Positions 24,493 through 32,635 of a DNA stretch of 50,366 nucleotides are shown here, piece after piece. The notes beneath the pieces are model-generated. The model was not told the DNA's origin, searched no databases, and saw nothing but the letters and a program-made list of their open reading frames with translations. How positions within the stretch are numbered: position 1 is the stretch's first letter; every line of letters begins with the position of its first letter. The DNA lies in the NCBI GenBank assembly GCA_947471985.1, contig CANIZL010000046.1, positions 1 to 50,366 of the forward strand, read 5' to 3'. The stretch comes from Verrucomicrobiota bacterium (GTDB lineage Bacteria > Verrucomicrobiota > Verrucomicrobiia > Limisphaerales > UBA9464). Both the position numbers and the translations under genes were made by a program.

Positions 24493-25908
24493 ATGACTCT
24501 CCCCAACCTCTATCTCGCCGACTTGGGCCCGGGCTTGGAACTCTCGCCGTCGACGCTCCACGAAGCTGCGTACGCGATCCGTCGGAACCGGGAGCAATGG
24601 CTGCGTCGGCAGCGCACGCGCACGCTCGTGGAATTGCTAGCGTACGCGGCGGATCGCTGGCGGGATCCGCAGAATAGTTTTCGGTTGCGGGCGTTGAGCG
24701 AAGGCGCGGCCGATGCGGGATTCGGTCCGGCCACCCTGGCGCGCGGACTCGACGCGTTTCTCGCGAGTGTGACGGCGGAGAATCTGGAAGGGCTCATCGT
24801 TCAGGACCTCGGCGACGCGAAGCGGCTGGATGGCTTTGCCGGGACGATGCCGGAACTGCGCACGGGCCGGACGAGTTTCGCCCGCGGGCCGGAACTGCTG
24901 GTTCATTTCTGCGCCGGCAATCTGCCCACGCCCACGCTGATGAATCTGGTACTGGGCGTGCTGACCAAGTCGGCGCAGTTTTTCAAGCTCCCGACCCGCG
25001 GCGGCTTGATCCCCCGTTTGTTTGCCCACTCCCTGGCCGAACTGGAGCCGAAGCTCGGGGCCTGCCTCGAATTCGCCACCTGGCCGCGCGAACGATTGGA
25101 TCTGGAGGACGCCCTGCTGGCCAACGCCGATTGCGTCACCGCCACGGGGTCGGACGAACGCATTCAGGCGGTGCGCCAGCGGATGCCGGTGCGGACGCGC
25201 CTGGTGATCTACGGGCATCGCGTCAGTTTCGCCTATATTGCGTCGGAGATGCTCACGCTGTACGGCTTGAAGCGCCTCGTGGCCGACGCGGCGGCGGATA
25301 TCGTTGCGTGGAACCAACTGGGCTGTCTCTCGCCGCACGTTATCTACGTGCAGGATCAGGGGGTGGTTTCGCCCGAGGGATTCGCTTCCGCCCTGGCAGA
25401 TGAATTGGCCCGACTGGAGAAGCTGGAACCGCGTGGGGAATTGAGTCCAACGGAGGCTGGCGCCATTCTGTCGGCCCGGACGGTTTACGAAATGCGTCGG
25501 GCCGTGGGACCGGGCCCGCTGGATCTGGCGCGGCAGGAGTCGGTGTTTTTTGAATCCGCGCACACGGTGCATCTCTGGCAGAGCGAGGAATCCACGGCGT
25601 GGACGGTGGTGCTCGACACGGATCCCACCTTCAAGCATTCCTGTCTCCAGCGCTTTATTTACATCAAGCCAGTCAAACAACTGGCGGCGGTGCTGCGTTT
25701 TGCCGAGCCCATTCGCTCGCAGCTTTCCACGGTCGCGCTGGCGGCGCAGGAGGATATCGGCGCCGCCCACGCCCTGGAACTGGCCCGCTGGGGTGCGACC
25801 CGCATTTGTCCCTTGGGCCGAATGCAGGCGCCGCCCCTGCTGTGGCGTCACGACGGTCGCCCGGCCTTGGGCGATCTGGTCACCTGGACCGATCTGGAAT
25901 CCTGCTGA
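24493..25908 (+). CDS. luxC: LuxC-family acyl-CoA/acyl-protein reductase
   Basis: The 471-residue protein is taken to start at the ATG at 24493, 22 bp after luxE; the longer frame runs back through luxE. It matches the LuxC family (PF05893), with [19 protein letters not shown] (about 135-153), an NAD(P)H-binding aldehyde-dehydrogenase-like core, and [13 protein letters not shown], where Cys278 occupies the place of the catalytic cysteine. LuxC reduces an activated acyl group to a long-chain aldehyde with NADPH. Together with LuxE it would form a fatty-acid reductase giving aldehyde. Possible uses are plasmalogen, wax or special lipid synthesis; none can be chosen from this window. queD follows 74 bp later. 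Confidence 0.92.
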   Translation: MTLPNLYLADLGPGLELSPSTLHEAAYAIRRNREQWLRRQRTRTLVELLAYAADRWRDPQNSFRLRALSEGAADAGFGPATLARGLDAFLASVTAENLEGLIVQDLGDAKRLDGFAGTMPELRTGRTSFARGPELLVHFCAGNLPTPTLMNLVLGVLTKSAQFFKLPTRGGLIPRLFAHSLAELEPKLGACLEFATWPRERLDLEDALLANADCVTATGSDERIQAVRQRMPVRTRLVIYGHRVSFAYIASEMLTLYGLKRLVADAAADIVAWNQLGCLSPHVIYVQDQGVVSPEGFASALADELARLEKLEPRGELSPTEAGAILSARTVYEMRRAVGPGPLDLARQESVFFESAHTVHLWQSEESTAWTVVLDTDPTFKHSCLQRFIYIKPVKQLAAVLRFAEPIRSQLSTVALAAQEDIGAAHALELARWGATRICPLGRMQAPPLLWRHDGRPALGDLVTWTDLESC

Positions 25909-25982
25909 GCCTTGAACCTGAATTCGAATCCGCCCCGCTTCTGCCGACTGTTGGCGCCCCGGCGGGAACCCTTTCTTTTACC

Positions 25983-26348
25983 ATGGAATTAAGAAAAACC
26001 TTTCACATTGAAGCCGCGCACCGGCTGCCCCACGTGCCGCCGGGGCACAAGTGCGGCCGCCTGCACGGACACAGTTTTACGATCGAAGTAGCCCTCGTCG
26101 GACCGGTGGGCGCGGAGAGTGGCTGGGTGATGGATTACGCCGACATCAAGGAGGCGTTCAAGCCCCTGTATGAACGCTTGGATCACCATTATTTGAACGA
26201 GGTGCCCGGCTTGGAAAATCCCACCAGCGAACACCTTGCGCTGTGGGTGTGGCGGGAATTGAAGCCGCGACTGCCGGCCCTGACGGAGGTGGTCGTGGCG
26301 GAGACCTGCACCAGCCGTTGCGTGTACCGGGGCGAACGCCTGGCCTAG
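25983..26348 (+). CDS. queD: 6-carboxy-5,6,7,8-tetrahydropterin synthase QueD
   Basis: The 121-residue protein starts [13 protein letters not shown] at the ATG at 25983. Zinc ligands are His13, His28 and His30 (HGHSF), and Cys24 in HKCGRLHGH is the catalytic cysteine of the QueD/PTPS family. The segment [21 protein letters not shown] and the late Glu in [10 protein letters not shown] complete the active-site pattern. QueD converts dihydroneopterin triphosphate to 6-carboxytetrahydropterin for queuosine or archaeosine-type tRNA bases. The window has no queC or queE, so the other steps must be elsewhere. A eukaryotic-type PTPS role is less likely with this Cys/Glu pattern. Confidence 0.94.
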   Translation: MELRKTFHIEAAHRLPHVPPGHKCGRLHGHSFTIEVALVGPVGAESGWVMDYADIKEAFKPLYERLDHHYLNEVPGLENPTSEHLALWVWRELKPRLPALTEVVVAETCTSRCVYRGERLA

Positions 26349-26415
26349 CGGGAGCCGGGGCCGGGAGTTGCCGCGACGGAGGGGGCGCCCACCTCCGGCA
26401 GCGGCGGCTGAAAGC

Positions 26416-26436
26416 CGGTGATTGGGGTAATCACCG
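26416..26436 (+). terminator. 8-bp hairpin between queD and ftsH
   Basis: CGGTGATT (26416-26423) and AATCACCG (26429-26436) form a perfect stem around GGGGT, about 68 bases after the queD stop. There is no T-run. It separates queD from the ftsH promoter candidate and could be a weak terminator or a mRNA 3'-end element. Confidence 0.3.
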
Positions 26437-26450
26437 TATGCCTCAGGCCA

Positions 26451-26479
26451 TTGCGTGCCGGGGCAAACGTGCCTAGTAT
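26451..26479 (+). promoter_or_regulatory. Candidate sigma-70-type promoter for ftsH
   Basis: TTGCGT at 26451-26456 and TAGTAT at 26474-26479 are 17 bases apart. They match the -35 consensus at TTG and four of six bases of the -10 box. Transcription would start near 26486, giving a leader of only about 12 bases before the ftsH ATG, so a start further upstream remains possible. Confidence 0.3.
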
Positions 26480-26497
26480 GCGTAGGTTTTTATACAC

Positions 26498-28504
26498 ATG
26501 TCTGAGGATAACAACATGCCGCCCGGGGATCGCCGTCCCTCCGAGCCCCGGATGCAGGCGAAGACTTGGATCTTGCTCATTGCGTTGGCGGCGTTGGTGC
26601 CGGCGCTGATGTTTGCCAATGCACGCCGGGGTCCGACCTCGAAGGAAATCTCGTACAAGGAGTTGCTGGACGAGGCGCGAGCCGGGCGCATCAAGGACGG
26701 GGCCATGCGGCGGCTGGAGGGATCGGGAAGCTTCGAAGTCACGGGACGCCTGATGGATGTGGAGGGCGGCAAGACCAACTTCACGCGCTTTCACACGCAG
26801 TTGACGCTGACGGATCGCGTGGCGGATGAGCTGCAACAGTCGGGCATCCAGACTGCCACGGCGTCCGGGCTGTGGGTGCCGGTTTTGTTGAATTTCCTCC
26901 TGCCGCTCCTGTTCCTCGGGGCGCTTTTCTACTTTTTCATCTTCCGCCAGATCCGGAATGCCGGTCGCGGCGCGATGAACTTCGGCAAATCGAAGGCGCG
27001 GTTGCTGAGCAAGGATCGCAACAAAACCACGTTTAAGGACGTGGCGGGCGTGGAAGAGGCCAAGGACGAAGTCGCGGAATTGGTGGAGTTCCTCAAGGAT
27101 CCCAAGAAATTCCAGAAGCTCGGCGGACGGATTCCGAAGGGTATTCTGATGGTCGGTCCTCCGGGAACGGGCAAGACGCTCATCGCCAAGGCCATCGCCG
27201 GCGAGGCGGATGCGAGCTTTTTCAGCATCAGCGGATCCGACTTCGTCGAGATGTTTGTCGGCGTCGGCGCCAGCCGCGTACGGGACATGTTTGAGCAGGC
27301 GCGGAAGAACACCCCGTGCCTTATTTTCATTGATGAAATCGACGCGGTGGGTCGTTCCCGCGGCCACGGGCTCGGCGGCGGCAACGACGAGCGCGAGCAG
27401 ACGCTGAACGCGTTGCTGGTCGAAATGGACGGCTTCGATACCCAGGAGGGCATCATCATCATTGCGGCCACCAACCGGCCCGATGTGCTGGACCCGGCGT
27501 TGCTGCGCCCGGGCCGTTTTGACCGCCAGGTGACGGTGAACCTGCCGGACGTGCGGGGTCGGGAAGCCATTCTGAAGGTTCACGCCAAGAACGTGAAGCT
27601 CGATGCGGCGGTCGATCTGTCGGTCATTGCTCGGGGCACGCCGGGATTCTCCGGGGCGGAACTGGCCAACCTTTTGAACGAGGCCGCGCTGCTGGCGGCG
27701 CGCACCGGTAAGAAGTCGATCAACATGCCGGAGTTGGAAGAGGCGCGGGACAAGGTCCGCTGGGGCCGCGAACGGCGCAGTCTGGCCATGACCGAGGAAG
27801 AGAAGCGCCACACGGCGTGGCACGAGGCGGGTCACGCGCTGGTCAACGTGGTGCTCAAGCAGACGCATCCGCTGCACAAGGTCACCATCATTCCCCGCGG
27901 TCGGGCACTGGGCATGACCATGATGCTGCCCAAGCAGGATATTTTGAGCCAGCGCCGCAAGCACTTGATGGACGAACTGGCCGTGACCATGGCCGGTCGC
28001 ATCGCGGAGGAGATCGTGGCCGACGACATTTCCAGTGGCGCTTCCGGGGACATCCAGATGGCGACCGCCACCGCCAAGGCGATGGTGATGCACTGGGGCA
28101 TGAGCGAAAAGCTCGGCATGGTGTTGTACGGGGAGGCGCAGGAGTATGTGTTCCTCGGGCGCGACATGATGCGGTCCAAGGAATACAGCGAACGCACGGC
28201 GCAGGAGATCGATGGCGAGGTGAAGCGGATCATCGACGAGGCGTACGAGCGGGCGCGGGCGGTGATTGTGACGCACCGGGTGCAATTGGAACTGGTGGCG
28301 AAGGCGCTGCTGGAATACGAGACCCTGGAAGGTTCCCAGGTGGAGGAGATCGTACGGACCGGAACCTTCACGCCGCCGCAGATGCCGCCCAAGGATGTGG
28401 ATCCGCCGTCGGGCGCGCAGGCGGTGACGCCGCTGCCCGAGGTGGTGAAGCCGTTGCCGCCGAAGATCGGTGGTTTGACCAGTCCGGCGCCCTCGCCGGC
28501 CTAG
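26498..28504 (+). CDS. ftsH: ATP-dependent zinc metalloprotease FtsH
   Basis: The 668-residue inner-membrane AAA+ protease has two membrane segments (about 22-40 and 125-149) flanking the periplasmic FtsH-extracellular domain ([13 protein letters not shown] and following). Walker A is GPPGTGKT (220-227), Walker B is LIFIDE (275-280), and [20 protein letters not shown] follows. The zinc site is HEAGH at 442-446, with a downstream Asp-containing [11 protein letters not shown] helix. FtsH degrades misfolded and regulatory membrane and cytoplasmic proteins as a hexamer. The tail after about residue 625 is Pro-rich and variable. A promoter candidate lies directly upstream; kamA follows after 158 bp. 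All key residues are intact. Confidence 0.98.
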   Translation: MSEDNNMPPGDRRPSEPRMQAKTWILLIALAALVPALMFANARRGPTSKEISYKELLDEARAGRIKDGAMRRLEGSGSFEVTGRLMDVEGGKTNFTRFHTQLTLTDRVADELQQSGIQTATASGLWVPVLLNFLLPLLFLGALFYFFIFRQIRNAGRGAMNFGKSKARLLSKDRNKTTFKDVAGVEEAKDEVAELVEFLKDPKKFQKLGGRIPKGILMVGPPGTGKTLIAKAIAGEADASFFSISGSDFVEMFVGVGASRVRDMFEQARKNTPCLIFIDEIDAVGRSRGHGLGGGNDEREQTLNALLVEMDGFDTQEGIIIIAATNRPDVLDPALLRPGRFDRQVTVNLPDVRGREAILKVHAKNVKLDAAVDLSVIARGTPGFSGAELANLLNEAALLAARTGKKSINMPELEEARDKVRWGRERRSLAMTEEEKRHTAWHEAGHALVNVVLKQTHPLHKVTIIPRGRALGMTMMLPKQDILSQRRKHLMDELAVTMAGRIAEEIVADDISSGASGDIQMATATAKAMVMHWGMSEKLGMVLYGEAQEYVFLGRDMMRSKEYSERTAQEIDGEVKRIIDEAYERARAVIVTHRVQLELVAKALLEYETLEGSQVEEIVRTGTFTPPQMPPKDVDPPSGAQAVTPLPEVVKPLPPKIGGLTSPAPSPA

Positions 28505-28515
28505 GCCGATTTAGC

Positions 28516-28548
28516 GCGGGAGGGTTTCCGGAAGGGAACCGCTCCCGC
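28516..28548 (+). terminator. Imperfect hairpin after ftsH
   Basis: GCGGGAG..GGTTTCC (28516-28529) pairs imperfectly with GGGAACC..GCTCCCGC up to 28548, starting 12 bases after the ftsH stop. There is no clear T-run. The position favours a terminator or mRNA-stabilising hairpin. Confidence 0.35.
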
Positions 28549-28662
28549 TGCCGGCCCCCGCCGAACTTACGGCCGTTCTCGGACGCATTGAATTCTCCCT
28601 TATGTTTCCAACGGCCGCGTGCTTGACCCTTTGTGTGATCGCCATACCGTCCGCCTTCTGAC

Positions 28663-29937
28663 ATGCAAACATCTCAGACTTTGGTTCCCAACTACCACCC
28701 TCCGGTGACTCCGGAGAATTCCGCGGCGGTGGATCGGGCCCGGGCCCTGAAACAATTCCGGCCGGCCGGGCGGGGGTTTTGGCACGATGTTTCGGACGAG
28801 TTGTGGAATGACTGGCGCTGGCAGTTGAAGAACCGGGTCACCTCGTTGGAGCAGTTGGAGCGATTGCTGCCCACCCTGACGCCCGAGGAACGTGCGGGTG
28901 CGTTGCTGGCCGGCCGGTCCAAGCTCGCCGTCGCCATCACTCCCCACTTTTTCAACCTCATTGATCCCGCGGACGAGAACTGTCCGATCCGCCGTCAGGT
29001 CATCCCACGCATTGAGGAGACGTACACGGCCGGTTGGGAGATGAGTGATCCCTGTGGCGAGGATTCCCATTCACCGGTACCGGGTTTGGTGCATCGGTAT
29101 CCGGATCGGGTCTTGTTTTTGGTGACGGACCGCTGTGCCGCGTATTGTCGTTACTGCACGCGCAGTCGGCTGGTCAGCAATGCCAGCGGCTATGATTTCC
29201 ATCCCGAGTTCGATCGCCAGATCGCCTACATCGAGGCGCATCCTGAGGTGCGGGACGTGTTGTTGAGCGGGGGCGATCCGCTGTTGTTGAGCGACGACAA
29301 GTTGCGGCAGTTGCTGACCCGGCTGCGGGCGATTCCGCATCTGGAATTCCTGCGGATCGGCACGCGGATCCCGGTGTTTCTGCCCCAGCGGATCACGCCC
29401 GAGCTGTGTGCGATGCTCCGGGAGTTTCAGCCGCTGTTCATCAGTTTTCACAGCAACCATCCGCGGGAACTGACCACCGAGGTGCGGGATGCGTTGGGCC
29501 GTCTGGCGGATGCGGGCATTCCGTTGGGGAATCAGTCCGTGCTGCTGAAGCACGTGAACGATGATCCCGAGGTCATGAAGGCGCTCGTGCAGAAGCTGCT
29601 GCTGTGCCGTGCCCGGCCGTACTACATCTATCAGTGCGACCTGATCGAGGGCAGCGCCCATTTGCGCACCAGTGTGAAGAAGGGCCTGGAAATAATGGAA
29701 GCCTTGCGCGGGCACACCACCGGGTATGCCGTGCCGCAGTACGTGATTGATGCGCCCGGCGGCGGTGGCAAGGTGCCCATCAATCCGGGATACATCCTTC
29801 GGCAGGAAGAGTCGCGGGTGATCATTCGTAATTTTGAGGGCCGGGTTTTCGAATATCCCGAACCGCCCGCCGAGCAGGCCCCGCCGTTTGTCCCGGTCGG
29901 ACATTCCTTTGTGCCCGATTTGGGCGGCAAGGATTGA
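28663..29937 (+). CDS. kamA: Lysine 2,3-aminomutase
   Basis: This 424-residue radical-SAM, PLP-dependent enzyme has the cluster motif C158-x3-C162-x2-C165 (CAAYCRYC) within the KamA family sequence TDRCAAYCRYCTRSRLV. The PLP lysine is probably K370 in APGGGGKVPINPGY. VNDDPEVMKALV (about 298-309) and YYIYQCDLIEG (about 320-330) contain the two acidic positions that bind lysine in KamA proteins. The short paralogue EpmB (about 340 residues) lacks much of this, so true lysine 2,3-aminomutase is favoured. It would make beta-lysine, used as an osmolyte after acetylation by AblB or in lysine fermentation. No ablB is adjacent. Confidence 0.93.
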   Translation: MQTSQTLVPNYHPPVTPENSAAVDRARALKQFRPAGRGFWHDVSDELWNDWRWQLKNRVTSLEQLERLLPTLTPEERAGALLAGRSKLAVAITPHFFNLIDPADENCPIRRQVIPRIEETYTAGWEMSDPCGEDSHSPVPGLVHRYPDRVLFLVTDRCAAYCRYCTRSRLVSNASGYDFHPEFDRQIAYIEAHPEVRDVLLSGGDPLLLSDDKLRQLLTRLRAIPHLEFLRIGTRIPVFLPQRITPELCAMLREFQPLFISFHSNHPRELTTEVRDALGRLADAGIPLGNQSVLLKHVNDDPEVMKALVQKLLLCRARPYYIYQCDLIEGSAHLRTSVKKGLEIMEALRGHTTGYAVPQYVIDAPGGGGKVPINPGYILRQEESRVIIRNFEGRVFEYPEPPAEQAPPFVPVGHSFVPDLGGKD

Positions 29938-30020
29938 GCCGGCGCGGTGGGGGCGAAGGAAAACTTCCTGGTCCCATTACCAGTTCGTGACAAGCGCCTG
30001 AAACCGGCAAGGTTCCCGGC

Positions 30021-31052
30021 ATGTTTTCCAAGAATATGCTGGGCCGCGTTGCCGCGGCAGGTTGGGCGCTTTCGCTGGTAACCCGTCTGCTGGCGTCGCC
30101 GGTTGAGGAGATGACGTCCGCGGCCAAGAATCTGCTGGCGGCATTGAATCCGGAACAGCGGGCCAAGGCCAGCTTCGCCATGGAGGCGGATGAACGGCAG
30201 AACTGGCACTTCATCCCCAAGGACCGCCTCGGCCTGACATTGAAGGACATGACGCCGGCGCAGCGCCATCTGGCGTATGGCTTGCTGAACTCCGCGCTGA
30301 GTTCCCCAGGCTACCTGAAGGCCACGACCATCATGTCGCTCGAGCAAATTCTGCAGGAGATGGAAGGACCGAGCCGTCGCTTTCCACGGGATACCGAGCT
30401 GTATTACTTTAGTATTTTCGGCACGCCGGATGCCCGGGGCACCTGGGGTTGGCGGGTGGAGGGACATCATTTGTCCCAGAATTTCACAATTGTAGACGGC
30501 AGTTTTGCCGCGGCGACGCCGAATTTCATGGGGACCAATCCCGGTGAGGTGAAGCAGGGACCGCGGGCGGGCGTGCGGGTGCTCGGCGTGGAGGAAGATC
30601 TGGCGCGGGCCCTGGTCAAGTCGCTGGACGAAGCGCAGCTCAAGACGGCGGTGTTCAGCAAGCTGGCGCCCGAGGACGTGGTCACCGGAGCGGCCCGGGT
30701 GGCGGCGATCACCAATACTGTGGGCATCGCGGTGGGGCAGTTGAACGTCGGTCAGCAGGCCATCGTGGAACAGTTGCTGAAGGAATATTGCGGCCGCTTG
30801 CGCGCGGAGTTGGCGACGGCGGATCTGGCCAAGATCGACGCGGCGGGCCGGGGCTTGATCCGCTTTGGCTGGGCGGGTGGATTGGAACGGGGCGAGAAGC
30901 ATTACTTCCGGCTCCAGGGTCCCACCTTCCTGCTGGAGTACGACAACACCCAGAACGACGCGAACCATGCGCATTCCGTCTGGCGAGACTTCAGTAACGA
31001 CTTCGGTCGTGATGTGTTGAAGGCGCACCTGGACGCCGGTCACGCGAAGTAG
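30021..31052 (+). CDS. Secreted DUF3500 protein
   Basis: The 343-residue protein starts with a signal-like N-terminus (MLGRVAAAGWALSLVTRLLAS). It shows the DUF3500 (PF12006) pattern: LLAALNPEQRAKASFAM, RQNWHFIPKDRLGLTLKDM, PAQRHLAYGLLNSALS, YYFSIFGTP, WGWRVEGHHLSQNFTIVDG, and YDNTQNDANHAHSVWRDFSNDFGRD at the end. The conserved His and Asp/Asn residues (EGHH, NDANHAHS) suggest a metal or active site, but the function of the family is not established to my knowledge. It follows kamA on the same strand after 83 bp, and the next gene is convergent. Confidence 0.88.
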   Translation: MFSKNMLGRVAAAGWALSLVTRLLASPVEEMTSAAKNLLAALNPEQRAKASFAMEADERQNWHFIPKDRLGLTLKDMTPAQRHLAYGLLNSALSSPGYLKATTIMSLEQILQEMEGPSRRFPRDTELYYFSIFGTPDARGTWGWRVEGHHLSQNFTIVDGSFAAATPNFMGTNPGEVKQGPRAGVRVLGVEEDLARALVKSLDEAQLKTAVFSKLAPEDVVTGAARVAAITNTVGIAVGQLNVGQQAIVEQLLKEYCGRLRAELATADLAKIDAAGRGLIRFGWAGGLERGEKHYFRLQGPTFLLEYDNTQNDANHAHSVWRDFSNDFGRDVLKAHLDAGHAK

Positions 31053-31089
31053 GCCGCCCCTTGGTTGGGGCGCCGGCGGGGACGGGGAT

Positions 31090-31800
31090 TCAGGCTTCTT
31101 CGGCCGAATCCTGGCTGGTGCGAAAGAGCCGACCCACCCCGAATGCCGCGGACAACAGGTGCGGCATGTCGATCCACACGGTGGCTTTCAGCATTTTCTC
31201 GCAGGCCTTCTTCTCGCTGGCGTCGATGATCTTGTGGCGGGTTAGCTCCCTCTGGGCGATGCCGCTGGCGCCGTACTCGACCGGCAGAGTGAGCAATTGG
31301 ACCAGAATAAACGCTCCGTAGATGCTGGTGCCCGCGATCAGGAAGGAGCGATAGGAATCGCCGGGATCCAGGAGGCCGATGATCAGCAGGATCAGGGCGG
31401 CGTTGGTGGCCAAGCCGGTGGCGCGCATGGCGACCATGCGGAGCCGGAAGAAACGGTGATCCTGCCGGAACTGGGAGCCGTGGGCTACGACATGGGTGGC
31501 GACCGCCACCGCCGCAATGGTGGTGCTGGAAGCCACTTCCGACGAAAGAAAGATGCAGCGACGGCGAGGATCGTAGTGATCCCCCAGGAACTGACTCATT
31601 TCGTACAGTTCCACGTTCGCCATGCCGATCCGATCCAGCAGCGCACGGGCCGCCTGGGCGCCGGAAACCTTTCCCACGGTGGGCACGCCCGAATAGTGCT
31701 GGTAGGCCCGTCCAAATCGCCAACGGCCGTAGAGGGCCAGCAGGATGCCGGGCACAAATACCAGTCCCCAGTACGAGCGCGCTATAATCTGATCGAGCAT
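31090..31800 (-). CDS. YugP-like membrane protein with a degenerate zinc-protease motif
   Basis: The 236-residue protein starts at the ATG at 31800, because AGGGAG lies six bases upstream; a longer frame adds ten residues. It has a membrane segment at about 10-25 and two or more near 130-170. It resembles neutral zinc metallopeptidase 2 (YugP, PF04298): HYDPRRRCIFLSSEVASSTTIAAVAVATH matches the region before the HExxH motif. Here the site reads H103-V-V-A-H107 rather than HEVGH, so the catalytic glutamate is missing. It is probably an inactive relative, or the match is partial. It is transcribed divergently from ruvC. Confidence 0.75.
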   Translation of the reverse strand: MLDQIIARSYWGLVFVPGILLALYGRWRFGRAYQHYSGVPTVGKVSGAQAARALLDRIGMANVELYEMSQFLGDHYDPRRRCIFLSSEVASSTTIAAVAVATHVVAHGSQFRQDHRFFRLRMVAMRATGLATNAALILLIIGLLDPGDSYRSFLIAGTSIYGAFILVQLLTLPVEYGASGIAQRELTRHKIIDASEKKACEKMLKATVWIDMPHLLSAAFGVGRLFRTSQDSAEEA

Positions 31801-32084
31801 TGATTCTCCCTGGCCTTGATTCATCCGCATGGCCGGGAACGCGTTGAATTAGGCGCGAGAATGGGCTGGGGGGAAATAATTGCTTTCCGGGTGGGCGCCG
31901 GGTTTTTCGCGGATCGGTCGACGGGGTGGACGGATGCACCCGGAATGTGGGCGGACTTCGAATTGGAATCCCCGGGTTCGCCGCGCAGTTTGCCGGAGTG
32001 GGCATCTCCAGTGGTGATTTTGCGAAACTCCAGCAACGGGTGGCGGGGGGGCGGTCGCCCACGACTCCGCAGGGCAAGGCGGAA

Positions 32085-32618
32085 GTGGCGGCGGTCGACA
32101 ACCTGCCGGTAGTGCGGGTGGTGCTCGGGGTGGATCCTTCGTTGCGGGGGACGGGCTGGGGGGTGCTGCGGGCAGGAACACCGCAGCCGACGGTTCTGGC
32201 GCAAGGCACCATCGCGTGTCCGCAACGCTGGGAACGATCCCGCTGCCTGGCGTTCATTGCCCAGACGCTCACCGACGCGCTCCGGACCTACCCGGCTGAA
32301 TTGTGCGCGGTGGAGGGACTCTTCCATGCCCGAAATCTCCGCACCGCGCTGATCATGGGTGAGGCGCGCGGGGCGGCATTGTCGGCCGTCGCGGCGACCG
32401 GGATACCCGTTTATGAAATCGCCCCCCGGCGGGTCAAACTCGCGGTGGTGGGCTTTGGCGGCGCCCAGAAACTCGCCGTCGCCATGATGGTGCAGCGGTT
32501 GACGAATCTGGCGGAACTGCCCGCCCCGGATGCGGCCGACGCCCTTGCGCTCGCGTTAACCTACTTGCAGGAAGCCGGCCGGTTCAGTCGCCTGGGCCGG
32601 GGCATCATGCGGGTCTAG
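32085..32618 (+). CDS. ruvC: Crossover junction endodeoxyribonuclease RuvC
   Basis: I chose the GTG at 32085 because it gives 177 residues, close to the usual 173; the frame is open further upstream to about 31926, but that part is Gly-rich without homology. The first acidic residue is in VLGVDPSLRGTGWGV, the second in CAVEGLFHARNLRTALIMGEARGA, and the last pair in APDAADALALAL. RuvC resolves Holliday junctions as a dimer with RuvAB, which are not in the window. EIAPRRVKLAVVGFGGAQK fits the DNA-binding region. It ends 17 bp before the convergent subtilase gene. The start is less certain than the identity. Confidence 0.9.
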   Translation: MAAVDNLPVVRVVLGVDPSLRGTGWGVLRAGTPQPTVLAQGTIACPQRWERSRCLAFIAQTLTDALRTYPAELCAVEGLFHARNLRTALIMGEARGAALSAVAATGIPVYEIAPRRVKLAVVGFGGAQKLAVAMMVQRLTNLAELPAPDAADALALALTYLQEAGRFSRLGRGIMRV

Positions 32619-32635
32619 CGCGTCGAGTGCTGCGG

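Noticed and set aside
23301-25908. Bioluminescence operon
   Set aside because: Only luxE and luxC are present; luxA, luxB and luxD are missing, so light production is not supported.
26345-28285. 646-codon open frame on the minus strand over ftsH
   Set aside because: ftsH has every catalytic motif intact on the other strand; the antisense product is His/Arg-rich with no recognisable domain.
31926-32084. Upstream extension of ruvC to a start at 31926
   Set aside because: The added 53 residues have no homology to RuvC and would make the protein unusually long; the GTG at 32085 gives the normal length.
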